Positions 52,250-60,363 of a stretch of DNA of 64,000 nucleotides are shown in pieces (within the stretch, counting starts at the first letter, position 1; every line of letters starts with the position of its first letter). The notes beneath the pieces were generated by a model. The model was not told where the DNA came from, did no database searches, and was given only the letters and a program-made list of their open reading frames with translations. This stretch comes from Rhodococcus sp. P-2 (GTDB lineage Bacteria > Actinomycetota > Actinomycetes > Mycobacteriales > Mycobacteriaceae). The translations under genes were made by a program, and so were the position numbers. The stretch covers positions 3,780,053 to 3,844,052 of the forward strand of contig NZ_CP066779.1 in assembly GCF_016598535.1 (NCBI RefSeq), in the 5' to 3' direction.

Positions 52250-53516
52250 CCTTCGTTCGACCGGACCACACCCACAACACCACAGCCGACACGGCCACGC
52301 AGACCGCAACGATCACCCATGGTGACGCCGGCGCTGCGTGGCCGTTGTCGACGAGGTCGTATACGAATCCGACTCCCACGGTTCCCAGGAGGGCGAGCAG
52401 ACCGCCGATCGTGTTGAGCATGCCGAAGTGCGCTCCCAGATTGCTTTCGCGACCGAGGATCGCGATGGTGTCTCGCATCGGCGGCACCATCAACATCTGT
52501 CCCAGGTGCAGCAGCCCGATCCACACCGCAAGACCGACTATCTGGGTCGGCGCCGAAGTCGCGGCGCTGACGCCGGTGACCAGCGGAACCAGGAACGACA
52601 CCGAAATGAGCACGAGCCCGAAGGTGATCGCGCGTCGATGCCCGATGCGGTGGGCGACCGCGACCGTCGGCCCCTGCCCGACGATCACCAAGACCGCTGC
52701 ACCCACGTAGAACCACCCCAGCGCCGACTGTGAACCTATGCCGCGCTCGAGCTGTTCCGGAAGCATCAGGTACAGCTGGCTGTACGCAACCAATTGAAAA
52801 CTGCAGAGCGTCGCGAAGAGTAGAAAGTTGTTGTTGGTCAGCACGCTTCGCCAGACGTCACGCAGCGTATAGGTCGAGACCTGACCCTCGTGTGCATCAC
52901 CGGGCCGGGGGAACCAGATGAAGAACCCGACCCACATGATCGCGAAGAGCAACGCCGCACTCGACGCCGTCCACGAGAACGGAAACATCAGGAGTGCGGC
53001 ACCCAGCGCCGGGCCGATCACGGTTCCCAGTCGGCTGCACATCTGTTCCACCGCAAACAAATCGGTACGACGCATAACTCCGGCGGACTCGAGTTCGCGT
53101 CCGTATTCCGCATTGGCCGACTCCACCGCGGGCGCGAAGAGTGCGGCAGCAAAACCGACCAGAAGCACGCCGACGATGACGGCCGCCATACTCTCGGCCA
53201 GTCCGAGCATCAGGAAGCCGACCACCCGAACGGCTATGCCCAGCAGGATGATCGGGCGCTTGCCGAACCTGTCGGCGAGGCTTCCACCGATGAAGAACAT
53301 GCCCTGTTGGCTGAACATCCGGAGCCCGAGGACCAGGCCGACAACCCAGGCCGCGAATCCGAGATCCTCCGAAAGATGCACCGCGAGAAAGGGGACAACC
53401 AGGTAGAACCCGATGTTGAACAGCACCATCGAGAGCAGGAGCAGTTTCACCACCGGCGGCAGGACACGAACCTTCGCAAAGGTCTTGTTACCGGGGAAAC
53501 GCTCATTGAGTACCAC
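52224..53516 (-). CDS. Major facilitator superfamily transporter
   Basis: A 430-residue, 12-segment MFS protein. The signature loop between helices 2 and 3 is GGSLADRFGKRPIILLG (G-x-L-aDr-G-x-r). The second half repeats with a VAHRIGHRRAITFG loop. It looks like a proton-driven drug or siderophore exporter. Location tail-to-tail with a siderophore-binding protein suggests, but does not prove, siderophore handling. Confidence 0.88.
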   Translation of the reverse strand: MVLNERFPGNKTFAKVRVLPPVVKLLLLSMVLFNIGFYLVVPFLAVHLSEDLGFAAWVVGLVLGLRMFSQQGMFFIGGSLADRFGKRPIILLGIAVRVVGFLMLGLAESMAAVIVGVLLVGFAAALFAPAVESANAEYGRELESAGVMRRTDLFAVEQMCSRLGTVIGPALGAALLMFPFSWTASSAALLFAIMWVGFFIWFPRPGDAHEGQVSTYTLRDVWRSVLTNNNFLLFATLCSFQLVAYSQLYLMLPEQLERGIGSQSALGWFYVGAAVLVIVGQGPTVAVAHRIGHRRAITFGLVLISVSFLVPLVTGVSAATSAPTQIVGLAVWIGLLHLGQMLMVPPMRDTIAILGRESNLGAHFGMLNTIGGLLALLGTVGVGFVYDLVDNGHAAPASPWVIVAVCVAVSAVVLWVWSGRTKVIDPRSSD

Positions 53517-53648
53517 GATCAGAAGACTATTGCCCGCACGGCGTTCTGTGGAAATCTGCCATTTTGCAATTGGTTAACTGTCCGTTTAGGTAGCGATGGT
53601 AATCATCTTCCGGGGGTTCGAGCACACAACAACGAGAGCCGGGATTTG

Positions 53649-54770
53649 ATGAATGGATTGACGCGCCGCCAAATGGTCAAGGCGATGGCGGTAGCCGCGG
53701 GCACAGTCACCGCGAGCGCATTTACATTGGGTGCCAATACTTCCGTCGCGGGGGCGAGTCCCGCGCAGGAAATCAAAGTGCTCTCGCTCAATACCTGGCA
53801 CGGCGGAACCAAGATCAACGGTGGCTTGCAGCTGATCGCCGACATGATCATCTCGACCCAGGCGTCGATAGTTCTCCTGTCGGAAGCCGGCACTGCTACA
53901 ACTGCATTGGCCGAGATGCTGACCGAATCGGGTAACACGTTCTACGGAGCTGCGTCCTCCGACGTGGGGATTCTCTCCAAGTTTCCGATCGAGGAAACAG
54001 CCGAGCTGAACTCGATGATCAAGGCAGTCGTGACGGTCGACGGCAAACAAACCGCTGCTTACTCGGCTCATCTGGCGTACACGTCCTACGCGACCTACCT
54101 GCCCCGCGGATACGGCGCGGGCGTTCCCAAACCTGGCGAGTTCTCCGAGTTCGGCTGGAACAAGATGCCGTCAGGCCCCGTCACGGATCCCGAGACGGTT
54201 CAGCGCGTGAACGTCAATTCGGGACGCCCCAAGGCAATTTCGACGTTTATCGACGATGCAGCACAAGAACGGGCCAAGGGCAGATCCGTCATACTCGGCG
54301 GCGATTTCAACGAACCGTCGGCCCTGGACTGGACCGACGGCACGCGAAATCTGTTCGACCACAACGGTGTCGTCATTCCGTGGGAATCCACCCGCCTGCT
54401 CGACCGAGCCGGATTCGTCGATGCATACCGCAGTCAGTACCCGAACCCGGCCACACACCCGGGCTTCACCTGGCCGTCCGACAATCCCGACGTCGACACC
54501 TCACAGCTCACCTGGGCACCCGAGGCAGACGAACGCGATCGGATCGACTACATTTTCGCCGACCGCGCGTCGGACCTGAAGCTGGGGGCCGTCGGAATCG
54601 TCGGTCCACGAAAGACGATCGTGCACAACAAAAGAGTGGAAGAGAACTCCCAGGACAACTTCATCGCTTCGCCGACGCCGTGGCCGACCGATCACAAGGC
54701 CGTTCTCGCGACGTATCGGTTTGCCGGCTTCGGCGGCGGGTCATCGACCGGTTCGTGGAGCGGTTCCTGA
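53649..54770 (+). CDS. Secreted endonuclease/exonuclease/phosphatase-family hydrolase
   Basis: A 373-residue protein with a Tat signal (LTRRQMVKAMAVAAGTVTASAF..., cleavage near AGAS, about residue 37). The EEP fold follows: the Asn of LSLNTWHGG, VILLSEAG in the Glu position, VILGGDFNEPS and the C-terminal RIDYIFAD and TDHKAV. These are the metal-binding and catalytic residues of DNase I/sphingomyelinase-type enzymes. Substrate (nucleic acid, phospholipid or phosphate ester) not determined. Ends 30 bases inside the convergent hydrolase gene. Confidence 0.88.
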   Translation: MNGLTRRQMVKAMAVAAGTVTASAFTLGANTSVAGASPAQEIKVLSLNTWHGGTKINGGLQLIADMIISTQASIVLLSEAGTATTALAEMLTESGNTFYGAASSDVGILSKFPIEETAELNSMIKAVVTVDGKQTAAYSAHLAYTSYATYLPRGYGAGVPKPGEFSEFGWNKMPSGPVTDPETVQRVNVNSGRPKAISTFIDDAAQERAKGRSVILGGDFNEPSALDWTDGTRNLFDHNGVVIPWESTRLLDRAGFVDAYRSQYPNPATHPGFTWPSDNPDVDTSQLTWAPEADERDRIDYIFADRASDLKLGAVGIVGPRKTIVHNKRVEENSQDNFIASPTPWPTDHKAVLATYRFAGFGGGSSTGSWSGS

Positions 54771-55820
54771 CAGGGCATCTCGTAGCCAGTCGATCATCAT
54801 CGGCGTCAACTCGGGCAGCTTGGTCACTGCGCAGTGCCCCGCATCCGGGATGACGTGTACCTGCGTGTTCGGACGCTCTTCGAAGAGTGTCGTGTCCGAG
54901 AGCGGAATGTGAACGTCGTCGGCCCCGTTGACCACAAGCATCGGGGTCCGGCCGTCGTCGGCGGCCATCAAGTCACTGCGATCGAAGGCCAGGAGACCCT
55001 GCACCAGCGCCTCTTTGGTTGCCGGCGCATCGAAACCCAGTGCGTTTCCGACGATGTCGCCCATACCGTAGACCAGGCGCTCCGCGTTCGCGGTCTCGAA
55101 CGCACCCTTGACCGGTGCACCGATGTTGATCACGGCATCGACCGCGCCGGTCAGTCCCGACCGCACGGCGAAGTTGCCACCGAAGGAGACTCCCAGGTGC
55201 GCCACCTGCCCGTTGCCGAGAGCGCGAGCCGTCGATACGAGCCCGTCGATCACCTCGTCGCCGAAAGCATCAAGAGGAATGGGTGATTCACCGGTTCCCG
55301 GCTGATCGAAAGCAACTACCGTCACTCCGGCATTCTTCGCGAACGCACTGGCCAACGGATGCATGTCCATCTTCCAGCCGTCGACGCCGCCGCTGAGCAA
55401 CAGGACGGGTGCGTCTTCGTACCTTCCGTCCACGGAGAGGATGTGTACCGGTAGCTCGATCTCGCCGGATCGGTAGGGCAGGGAGAGGATTCGACGCTCG
55501 AATTCGAGCCCGAATCCCGGTGCGGCCTTGACGTATTCGTCCACCTGATTCTGCAGGGCCCGACGTCGCGACTCGTTGGCCAGGACGGGGAACTTGGCGA
55601 TTCCGTAGATCATCGCCGCGAGTGAATGATTGCCGTCGGCGGAGTACTTTGCTGCCAGCGCGGACCATTCGTACGACCAACCACCCGGCGCGTCGGCCCA
55701 CGTCGAGTTGATGGACGCACGCAGTTCCTCGAGATCCGAGACGGGGAGCCCGAAGCTCAGAAACTGACCTGTGCGTTCTTCGAAGAGGCCTCGGTGATCG
55801 ACAGGAAATTCGTATGACAT
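54741..55820 (-). CDS. Alpha/beta hydrolase (FrsA/DUF1100-like)
   Basis: A 359-residue protein. N-terminal helical part (about 1-120), then the hydrolase core: PVLLLSGGVDGWKMDMHPLASAFAKNAGVTVVAFDQPGTGESP, nucleophile in HLGVSFGGNFAV (GVSFGG), and C-terminal Asp and His in VNGADDVHIPL and PDAGHCAV. Close to the FrsA/dienelactone-hydrolase-like group. It is divergent from the TetR gene at 55927 across an operator-rich space and is its likely target. Confidence 0.85.
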   Translation of the reverse strand: MSYEFPVDHRGLFEERTGQFLSFGLPVSDLEELRASINSTWADAPGGWSYEWSALAAKYSADGNHSLAAMIYGIAKFPVLANESRRRALQNQVDEYVKAAPGFGLEFERRILSLPYRSGEIELPVHILSVDGRYEDAPVLLLSGGVDGWKMDMHPLASAFAKNAGVTVVAFDQPGTGESPIPLDAFGDEVIDGLVSTARALGNGQVAHLGVSFGGNFAVRSGLTGAVDAVINIGAPVKGAFETANAERLVYGMGDIVGNALGFDAPATKEALVQGLLAFDRSDLMAADDGRTPMLVVNGADDVHIPLSDTTLFEERPNTQVHVIPDAGHCAVTKLPELTPMMIDWLRDALSGTAPRTGR

Positions 55821-55844
55821 GGGAAAACACCCCTCAATTCATCT

Positions 55845-55911
55845 CTAATGCAACGATCAGTTGCATTAGCCCAGTGAACCATGCGGTCACAACTAACACA
55901 ACACCTTGTTG
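55845..55911. promoter_or_regulatory. Operators between the divergent hydrolase and TetR genes
   Basis: A perfect dyad CTAATGCAAC-GATCA-GTTGCATTAG (55845-55869) and a shorter CAACA-CCT-TGTTG (55899-55911) share the CAAC/GTTG half. Both lie in the 106-base divergent space, the first near the hydrolase start and the second near the TetR start. They are probably its binding sites. Confidence 0.78.
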
Positions 55912-55926
55912 CGATAAGGTTGGCCC

Positions 55927-56529
55927 ATGACCTCGACACCACAACGGCCCGGAGGGCGCAGCGCCAGGGTGCGTGAGGCAGTTCTGGCGGCCACCGCGGC
56001 CGAACTGTCCGAACGCGGATTCGCGGCGATGACCATCGAGGACATAGCCGCCCGTTCCGGAGTCCACAAGACCACGATCTACCGGCGATGGAGCACCTTG
56101 TCTCAACTCGTAGCCGACGCGGCCGTCGAAATATCGGCAACCACCGTTCCCATCCCGGACACCGGCTCCATCGAATCCGACCTGCGCGAGATGGCCAGAT
56201 CGATAGTCGCACTGGTGACCAGCGAGTCGGGCGGCGCATTGGTGGCCGCACTGTTCTCGGACGCAGTCCGCACACCCGAGGTGGCGAGACTCAAGCGCGA
56301 GTTCTACTCCGCACGTTACGAACTGGCAGACATCGTGGTCCGCCGAGCAGTCGAACGCGGGGAGATCTCCGAGAAGGTCTCAGCCGCTGATCTTCTGGCG
56401 GCCGTAGCCGCGCCCATCTACTATCGCCTGTTGGTCGCCGATCTACCCGTCGACCGGTCGGTTGCCGATCGTGCTGCTGCCGGCGCGCTCGCCGCGGCCC
56501 ACGCCGGAGCACTCGATCAGACCGAATGA
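55927..56529 (+). CDS. TetR-family transcriptional regulator
   Basis: A 200-residue protein. HTH: RSARVREAVLAATAAELSERGFAAMTIEDIAARSGVHKTTIYRRWSTLSQLV (about 11-62). The C-terminal domain is of the TetR_C_11-like type. Divergent from the FrsA-like hydrolase with palindromic operators between. Ends 13 bases inside the stop of the convergent iminopeptidase gene. Ligand unknown. Confidence 0.88.
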   Translation: MTSTPQRPGGRSARVREAVLAATAAELSERGFAAMTIEDIAARSGVHKTTIYRRWSTLSQLVADAAVEISATTVPIPDTGSIESDLREMARSIVALVTSESGGALVAALFSDAVRTPEVARLKREFYSARYELADIVVRRAVERGEISEKVSAADLLAAVAAPIYYRLLVADLPVDRSVADRAAAGALAAAHAGALDQTE

Positions 56530-57476
56530 GCCAGTGAATTCAGCGCTTCCACGATTGCCTCGTTGAATCCACCGCCGCCATGCCCGGCGCCGTCGAGTAC
56601 CACCAATTCACTGCCCGGCCACCGCTGGTGGATCGCCCAGGCAGTGTCGAGTGGCCCGGAAATGTCATACAGTCCGTGCACGAGAATCGCGGGAATCTCG
56701 GCAAGACGGTCCATGCCGTCCAGGATCTGATTCGGCGCCAGGAAACAATCGTTGGCCCAGTAGTGCGTGACCAGCCTGGTCATCACTCGGCGGAAGTCGG
56801 GATTCTGGTATCGAACACTCGGAGTCCACCCCGGCATCAGCGACACATGCACGTCTTCCCAACGGCACCACTGCAACGCAGCGTTTTCCCGCACAACAGG
56901 ATCCGGATCGGCGAGCAGTCGCGCGTAGGCCGCGGGGAGGTTTCCGTCACGCTCTTCCACCGGAAGCGGCGCGACGAACTCCTCCCATTCACGCGGAAAT
57001 ATTCTGCCCATGGCACGGGTGATCCACTCGATTTCGAGTCTCGTCCCGCCGGTGACCGCGCCCAATGCCATCGCGATCACCCGCCCGGGAAACGCTTGGG
57101 CGTACACCAGACCCAAACTGACGCCCCACGAAAGGCCGGAAACGAGCCATCGTTCGATACCGAGATGTTCACGAAGACGCTCGATGTCGTCGAGGATGTG
57201 CGCCGTCGTGTTCACGGTGAGATCGACGTCCGGGCCACTCGCGAGAGGAAGGCTGCGCCCACAGCCTCGTTGATCGAACAGAACTGCGCGAAAGGATTCG
57301 GGATCGAAAAAACGCCTGGCACCGACAGTGCATCCGGAACCAGGGCCACCGTGGAGATAGAGAACCGGGATGCCGGCCGGATTCCCGACGGTCTCCCAGT
57401 AGAGGCTCTGACCATCCGACACTTCCAACAACCCCGACTCGTATGGTTCGACGGCCGGGTACAGGACAGCGCTCAT
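56517..57476 (-). CDS. pip: Proline iminopeptidase
   Basis: A 319-residue alpha/beta hydrolase of peptidase family S33. Oxyanion loop LYLHGGPGSGCT (HGGPGSG), RAVLFDQRGCGRS, nucleophile in SGLSWGVSL, where the usual GGSWGS appears as GLSWGV, and GAGHGGGG with the catalytic His. It removes N-terminal proline from peptides. A start at 57476 is favoured by GGAAG upstream; ATG 57494 would add six residues. The Gly-to-Leu change before the serine is unusual for this family. Confidence 0.87.
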   Translation of the reverse strand: MSAVLYPAVEPYESGLLEVSDGQSLYWETVGNPAGIPVLYLHGGPGSGCTVGARRFFDPESFRAVLFDQRGCGRSLPLASGPDVDLTVNTTAHILDDIERLREHLGIERWLVSGLSWGVSLGLVYAQAFPGRVIAMALGAVTGGTRLEIEWITRAMGRIFPREWEEFVAPLPVEERDGNLPAAYARLLADPDPVVRENAALQWCRWEDVHVSLMPGWTPSVRYQNPDFRRVMTRLVTHYWANDCFLAPNQILDGMDRLAEIPAILVHGLYDISGPLDTAWAIHQRWPGSELVVLDGAGHGGGGFNEAIVEALNSLAHSV

Positions 57477-57576
57477 AGGCGGTAATTCTTCCATCAACCG
57501 ACGTGTCCGGTAAGCAGCACGCGTGCGGGCTATGGCCTAGCGTGGACAGGACACCTCTGCGACGGGAGTACACCAG

Positions 57577-58035
57577 ATGCGTGACGGGTTCAGGTTGCCG
57601 GGGTACGGCGGCGCCGCGGTCTTCCTTCGCAGTCATGCGGTTCCTGCCGCTGTCTTCGAATCCGACGTACCCACACTCGTTTTCGACGTGGGCCTGCTCA
57701 GCCCCGATCGATTCAATCAGTATCTCAGCAGACACACCGACGAAGGATTTGTCGAACGGCTGGCGGCGTTCTTCTTTCACGCGGCCGCAGACTTTCATCC
57801 CGAGAAATCTCTGCCGGCGTTCACCGACGAACGACTCGGACTGATGATCTCGGTCTGTTCCAGCACCGATCGGGAGGTGGAACTCGACTTCTCACTCGCC
57901 GAGGATCCCGAATCGGAGGACACCGAACGCGACGAGATGACCTTCGAGACAAGCCGAGTCGTCCTCGCGACCTCGGCGCAAACAGTTTCTCGACTCACCG
58001 GTGGAGTAACCACCCACTTCGACGGAGAGTGGTGA
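57577..58035 (+). CDS. Hypothetical protein, acidic, 152 residues
   Basis: A soluble, acidic protein with no signal or membrane segment and no motif I recognise. Codon use is normal for this sequence and the following gene starts five bases on, so the two are an operon. The middle (VERLAAFFFHAAADFHPEKSLPAF) suggests a helical core. No function assigned. Confidence 0.65.
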   Translation: MRDGFRLPGYGGAAVFLRSHAVPAAVFESDVPTLVFDVGLLSPDRFNQYLSRHTDEGFVERLAAFFFHAAADFHPEKSLPAFTDERLGLMISVCSSTDREVELDFSLAEDPESEDTERDEMTFETSRVVLATSAQTVSRLTGGVTTHFDGEW

Positions 58036-58039
58036 CGAC

Positions 58040-58636
58040 ATGGGTTTCCTCTTCGAGGTTCTCGATTTTCCCGACGGCAGTCGGATGACCGACCTGTGGA
58101 ACAACACGTGGGCCGAACCGGCAACCGGAGAGGAGATCGCTTCCGGTCACTTCATTCACCTGGGAGACGATCAGCACGTCGACGTGGAGACCGATTTTCT
58201 CAGTAGCCACCTCCCCTTCAACGTGGCAGGCTTCGGCGGAGTCTTTCCCGACGGCAAACCCTGGATGTTCGTCATGCAGAAGGCACCGGCCGACCTCGCG
58301 ACCAGGCTGCGCGGCGAGGACGATCCACACTCACTTCTGCGCGGATCACTCGACCGCGCCATGTCTTTCAACCCCGATGCACTGGTGGCCGAGGAATTGT
58401 CCTGGAGGCATGATGATCTGCTGAAGGTGTACGAGGAAGAGGGAATCCCGGCGGTATCCGTTGCCGGTTGGTCGGCTGCAGATCTCCTGCGCGGTCTCTT
58501 GGCGCAGTGTTGCAACGTCGAACTCGCCGCCGTCGTCGCCGGATACCCCGAATGCGCCTACCCCCAATCGGTGCACGCATGCGAAGCCGACGTGTTCGCC
58601 GACGTGTTTGCCGGTTGGGTCAGCGGACTGCGGTGA
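58040..58636 (+). CDS. Hypothetical protein, 198 residues
   Basis: An acidic soluble protein (MGFLFEVLDFPDGSRMTDLW...) five bases after the previous gene, so translationally linked. No signal peptide, no membrane helix, and no catalytic motif recognised. Two clustered cysteines occur in LLAQCCNVELAAVVAGYPECAYP. Function unknown. Confidence 0.65.
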   Translation: MGFLFEVLDFPDGSRMTDLWNNTWAEPATGEEIASGHFIHLGDDQHVDVETDFLSSHLPFNVAGFGGVFPDGKPWMFVMQKAPADLATRLRGEDDPHSLLRGSLDRAMSFNPDALVAEELSWRHDDLLKVYEEEGIPAVSVAGWSAADLLRGLLAQCCNVELAAVVAGYPECAYPQSVHACEADVFADVFAGWVSGLR

Positions 58637-58665
58637 TGTGACGGAGGAGACGTCATCCTCCCGCA

Positions 58666-58703
58666 ATTTCGGAGTAGACTCATTTATGAGCGTGATCCGA
58701 AAT
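58666..58703. promoter_or_regulatory. Nested palindromic operator ahead of TetR gene
   Basis: ATTTCGGA (58666-58673) and TCCGAAAT (58696-58703) form perfect outer arms. CTCAT-TT-ATGAG (58679-58690) is a second dyad on exactly the same centre (58684.5). The 38-bp site is 18 bases before the TetR start and fits two dimers bound on a common axis. Confidence 0.82.
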
Positions 58704-58720
58704 GAGACGAGGTGAGCGGG

Positions 58721-59335
58721 ATGACGAAGCCGGACCAAGGGCTGGGCCGTCGCGAACGCAACAAGCTCGAAAAGCAGACACGCATCTTCGACGCCGCGGC
58801 CGAACTGTTCGAGGAAAAGGGCTACAGCGCGGTCACCACTCAAGAGATTGCCGACCGCGCCGATGTAGCCGGCGGAACCCTCTTTCGTTACGCCGCAAGC
58901 AAAGCCGAGCTGCTGCTCATGGTGTACAACGCGGAGTACCGTAAGCAGATCGAACTGGGAGAAGAGCGTGAGGCCAAGTCGGCGGACACAGAAGCTCGTG
59001 TGCTCGAGCTGGTTTCACCCCTGCTGATCGCAAGTCGCCGAAACGACGAGAACACCGGCATCTACCAACGCGAGGTGTTGTTCGGCGAGCCCAGCGAATG
59101 CTTCCGGGCCGAAGGCCTGGAGCTCTCGCAACGCCTGCAAACGCGGATTGCACAAATCCTGCACGAGGGTCACCCCCACCACACCACACGAACCACCACT
59201 GCAGCGCGAACGATTTCCAACGTGCTGCACTTCGAAATAGCCCGCGCGGCATTGGACCGGATCACGGCTGACGAACTCACGAACATCGTTGCAGCACAGG
59301 TACGATTGACGCTTGCCGGACTACCCACCGAATAG
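58721..59335 (+). CDS. TetR-family regulator of the hydroxyacyl-CoA dehydrogenase gene
   Basis: A 204-residue protein from ATG 58721; GTG 58712 would add three residues. HTH: QTRIFDAAAELFEEKGYSAVTTQEIADRADVAGGTLFRYAASKAELLLMV (about 18-67). It starts just after a symmetrical operator and is 15 bases ahead of the dehydrogenase gene, so it probably represses itself and that gene. The ligand may be an acyl-CoA (inference from partner). Confidence 0.88.
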   Translation: MTKPDQGLGRRERNKLEKQTRIFDAAAELFEEKGYSAVTTQEIADRADVAGGTLFRYAASKAELLLMVYNAEYRKQIELGEEREAKSADTEARVLELVSPLLIASRRNDENTGIYQREVLFGEPSECFRAEGLELSQRLQTRIAQILHEGHPHHTTRTTTAARTISNVLHFEIARAALDRITADELTNIVAAQVRLTLAGLPTE

Positions 59336-59350
59336 GATTGAGGATCGAAA

Positions 59351-60211
59351 ATGACTGAATTGAAGCAGATCACCGTTCTGGGTACCGGAGTCCTCGGCTC
59401 ACAGATCGCCTATCAGAGCGCCTATCACGGCTTCGACGTCGTCGCGTACGACATCAACGCCGAGGTCATCGAGAAGGCCAAGGCTCGGTTCGACTCGTTG
59501 GCCGCGGCCTACAAGGCCGAGAACGTCGAGGGCGCCAAGGAAGGTAAGGCCGACGAAGCACTGCAACGTATTACGTACTCGTACGATCTCGCCGAAGCCG
59601 TCGCCAAGGCCGATCTTGTCATCGAGGCAATTCCCGAGGACATCGCCATCAAGCGCGACACCTACGAGAAGCTTGCCACGGTAGCTCCTGAGCACACGGT
59701 GTTCGCAACCAACTCGTCGACGCTTCTCCCGAGCGACCTCAAGGAGTTCACCGGTCGACCCGAGAAGTTCCTCGCACTGCACTTCGCAAATCACGTGTGG
59801 GTCAACAACACTGCCGAGGTGATGGGCACCGAGTCCACCGACCCCGCCGTGTACCGCGAGGTCGTCGAGTTCGCGAAGAACATCGGCATGGTGCCGATCG
59901 AGCTCAAGAAGGAGAAGGCGGGCTACGTACTCAACTCGCTACTGGTCCCGCTCCTCAATGCAGCATCCGATCTGCTGATCGACGGCATCGCCGATCCCGA
60001 CATGGTCGACAAGACTTGGCGTATCGGCACCGGAGCCCCGTTCGGCCCCTTCCAGATCATGGACGTCGTCGGGTTGACCACCGTCTACAACATCTCCTCC
60101 CAGGGCGGCGAGAAGCAGCGCGAATTCGCCGACTACATCAAGAAGAACTACATCGACGAGGGCAAGCTCGGCGTCGCTGTCGGCGAGGGCTTCTACAACT
60201 ACAAGAGCTGA
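59351..60211 (+). CDS. 3-hydroxyacyl-CoA dehydrogenase (HBDH type)
   Basis: A 286-residue protein. NAD-binding loop ITVLGTGVLGSQIAYQSAYHGFDVVAYD (about 7-34), the ATNSSTLLPSDLKEF and RPEKFLALHFANHVWVNNTAEVM segments with the catalytic His in the LHFANHVW core, and C-terminal helical domain with GAPFGPFQIMDVVGLTT. It oxidises (S)-3-hydroxyacyl-CoA, for example 3-hydroxybutyryl-CoA, to the 3-oxo compound. Operon with the TetR gene. A large palindrome terminates it. Confidence 0.9.
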   Translation: MTELKQITVLGTGVLGSQIAYQSAYHGFDVVAYDINAEVIEKAKARFDSLAAAYKAENVEGAKEGKADEALQRITYSYDLAEAVAKADLVIEAIPEDIAIKRDTYEKLATVAPEHTVFATNSSTLLPSDLKEFTGRPEKFLALHFANHVWVNNTAEVMGTESTDPAVYREVVEFAKNIGMVPIELKKEKAGYVLNSLLVPLLNAASDLLIDGIADPDMVDKTWRIGTGAPFGPFQIMDVVGLTTVYNISSQGGEKQREFADYIKKNYIDEGKLGVAVGEGFYNYKS

Positions 60212-60227
60212 TCAACCAACCGGCTCA

Positions 60228-60273
60228 CCGCGCGGTGGCTACGACGTGAATTCACGTGGTAGCCACCGCGCGG
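60228..60273. terminator. 46-bp near-perfect palindrome
   Basis: CCGCGCGGTGGCTAC (60228-60242) with its complement (60259-60273), plus inner ACGTGAA/TTCACGT, are symmetrical about 60250.5, with only one mismatched pair and almost no loop. No T-run follows. It lies between the dehydrogenase stop and the secreted-protein start and most simply is a terminator. Confidence 0.7.
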
Positions 60274-60363
60274 ACGTCTGTTGTCAGTAAGTCCGAAACC
60301 ACCCTGAGCGATTGTGACGCAAGCTTCCTCACGTGCGAACCCACCCTCAGGAGAGATCCCCAC

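Noticed and set aside
52890..53648. Long N-terminal extension of the EEP hydrolase
   Set aside because: It runs antisense through the MFS gene, has no family sequence and would bury the clear Tat signal that starts at 53649.
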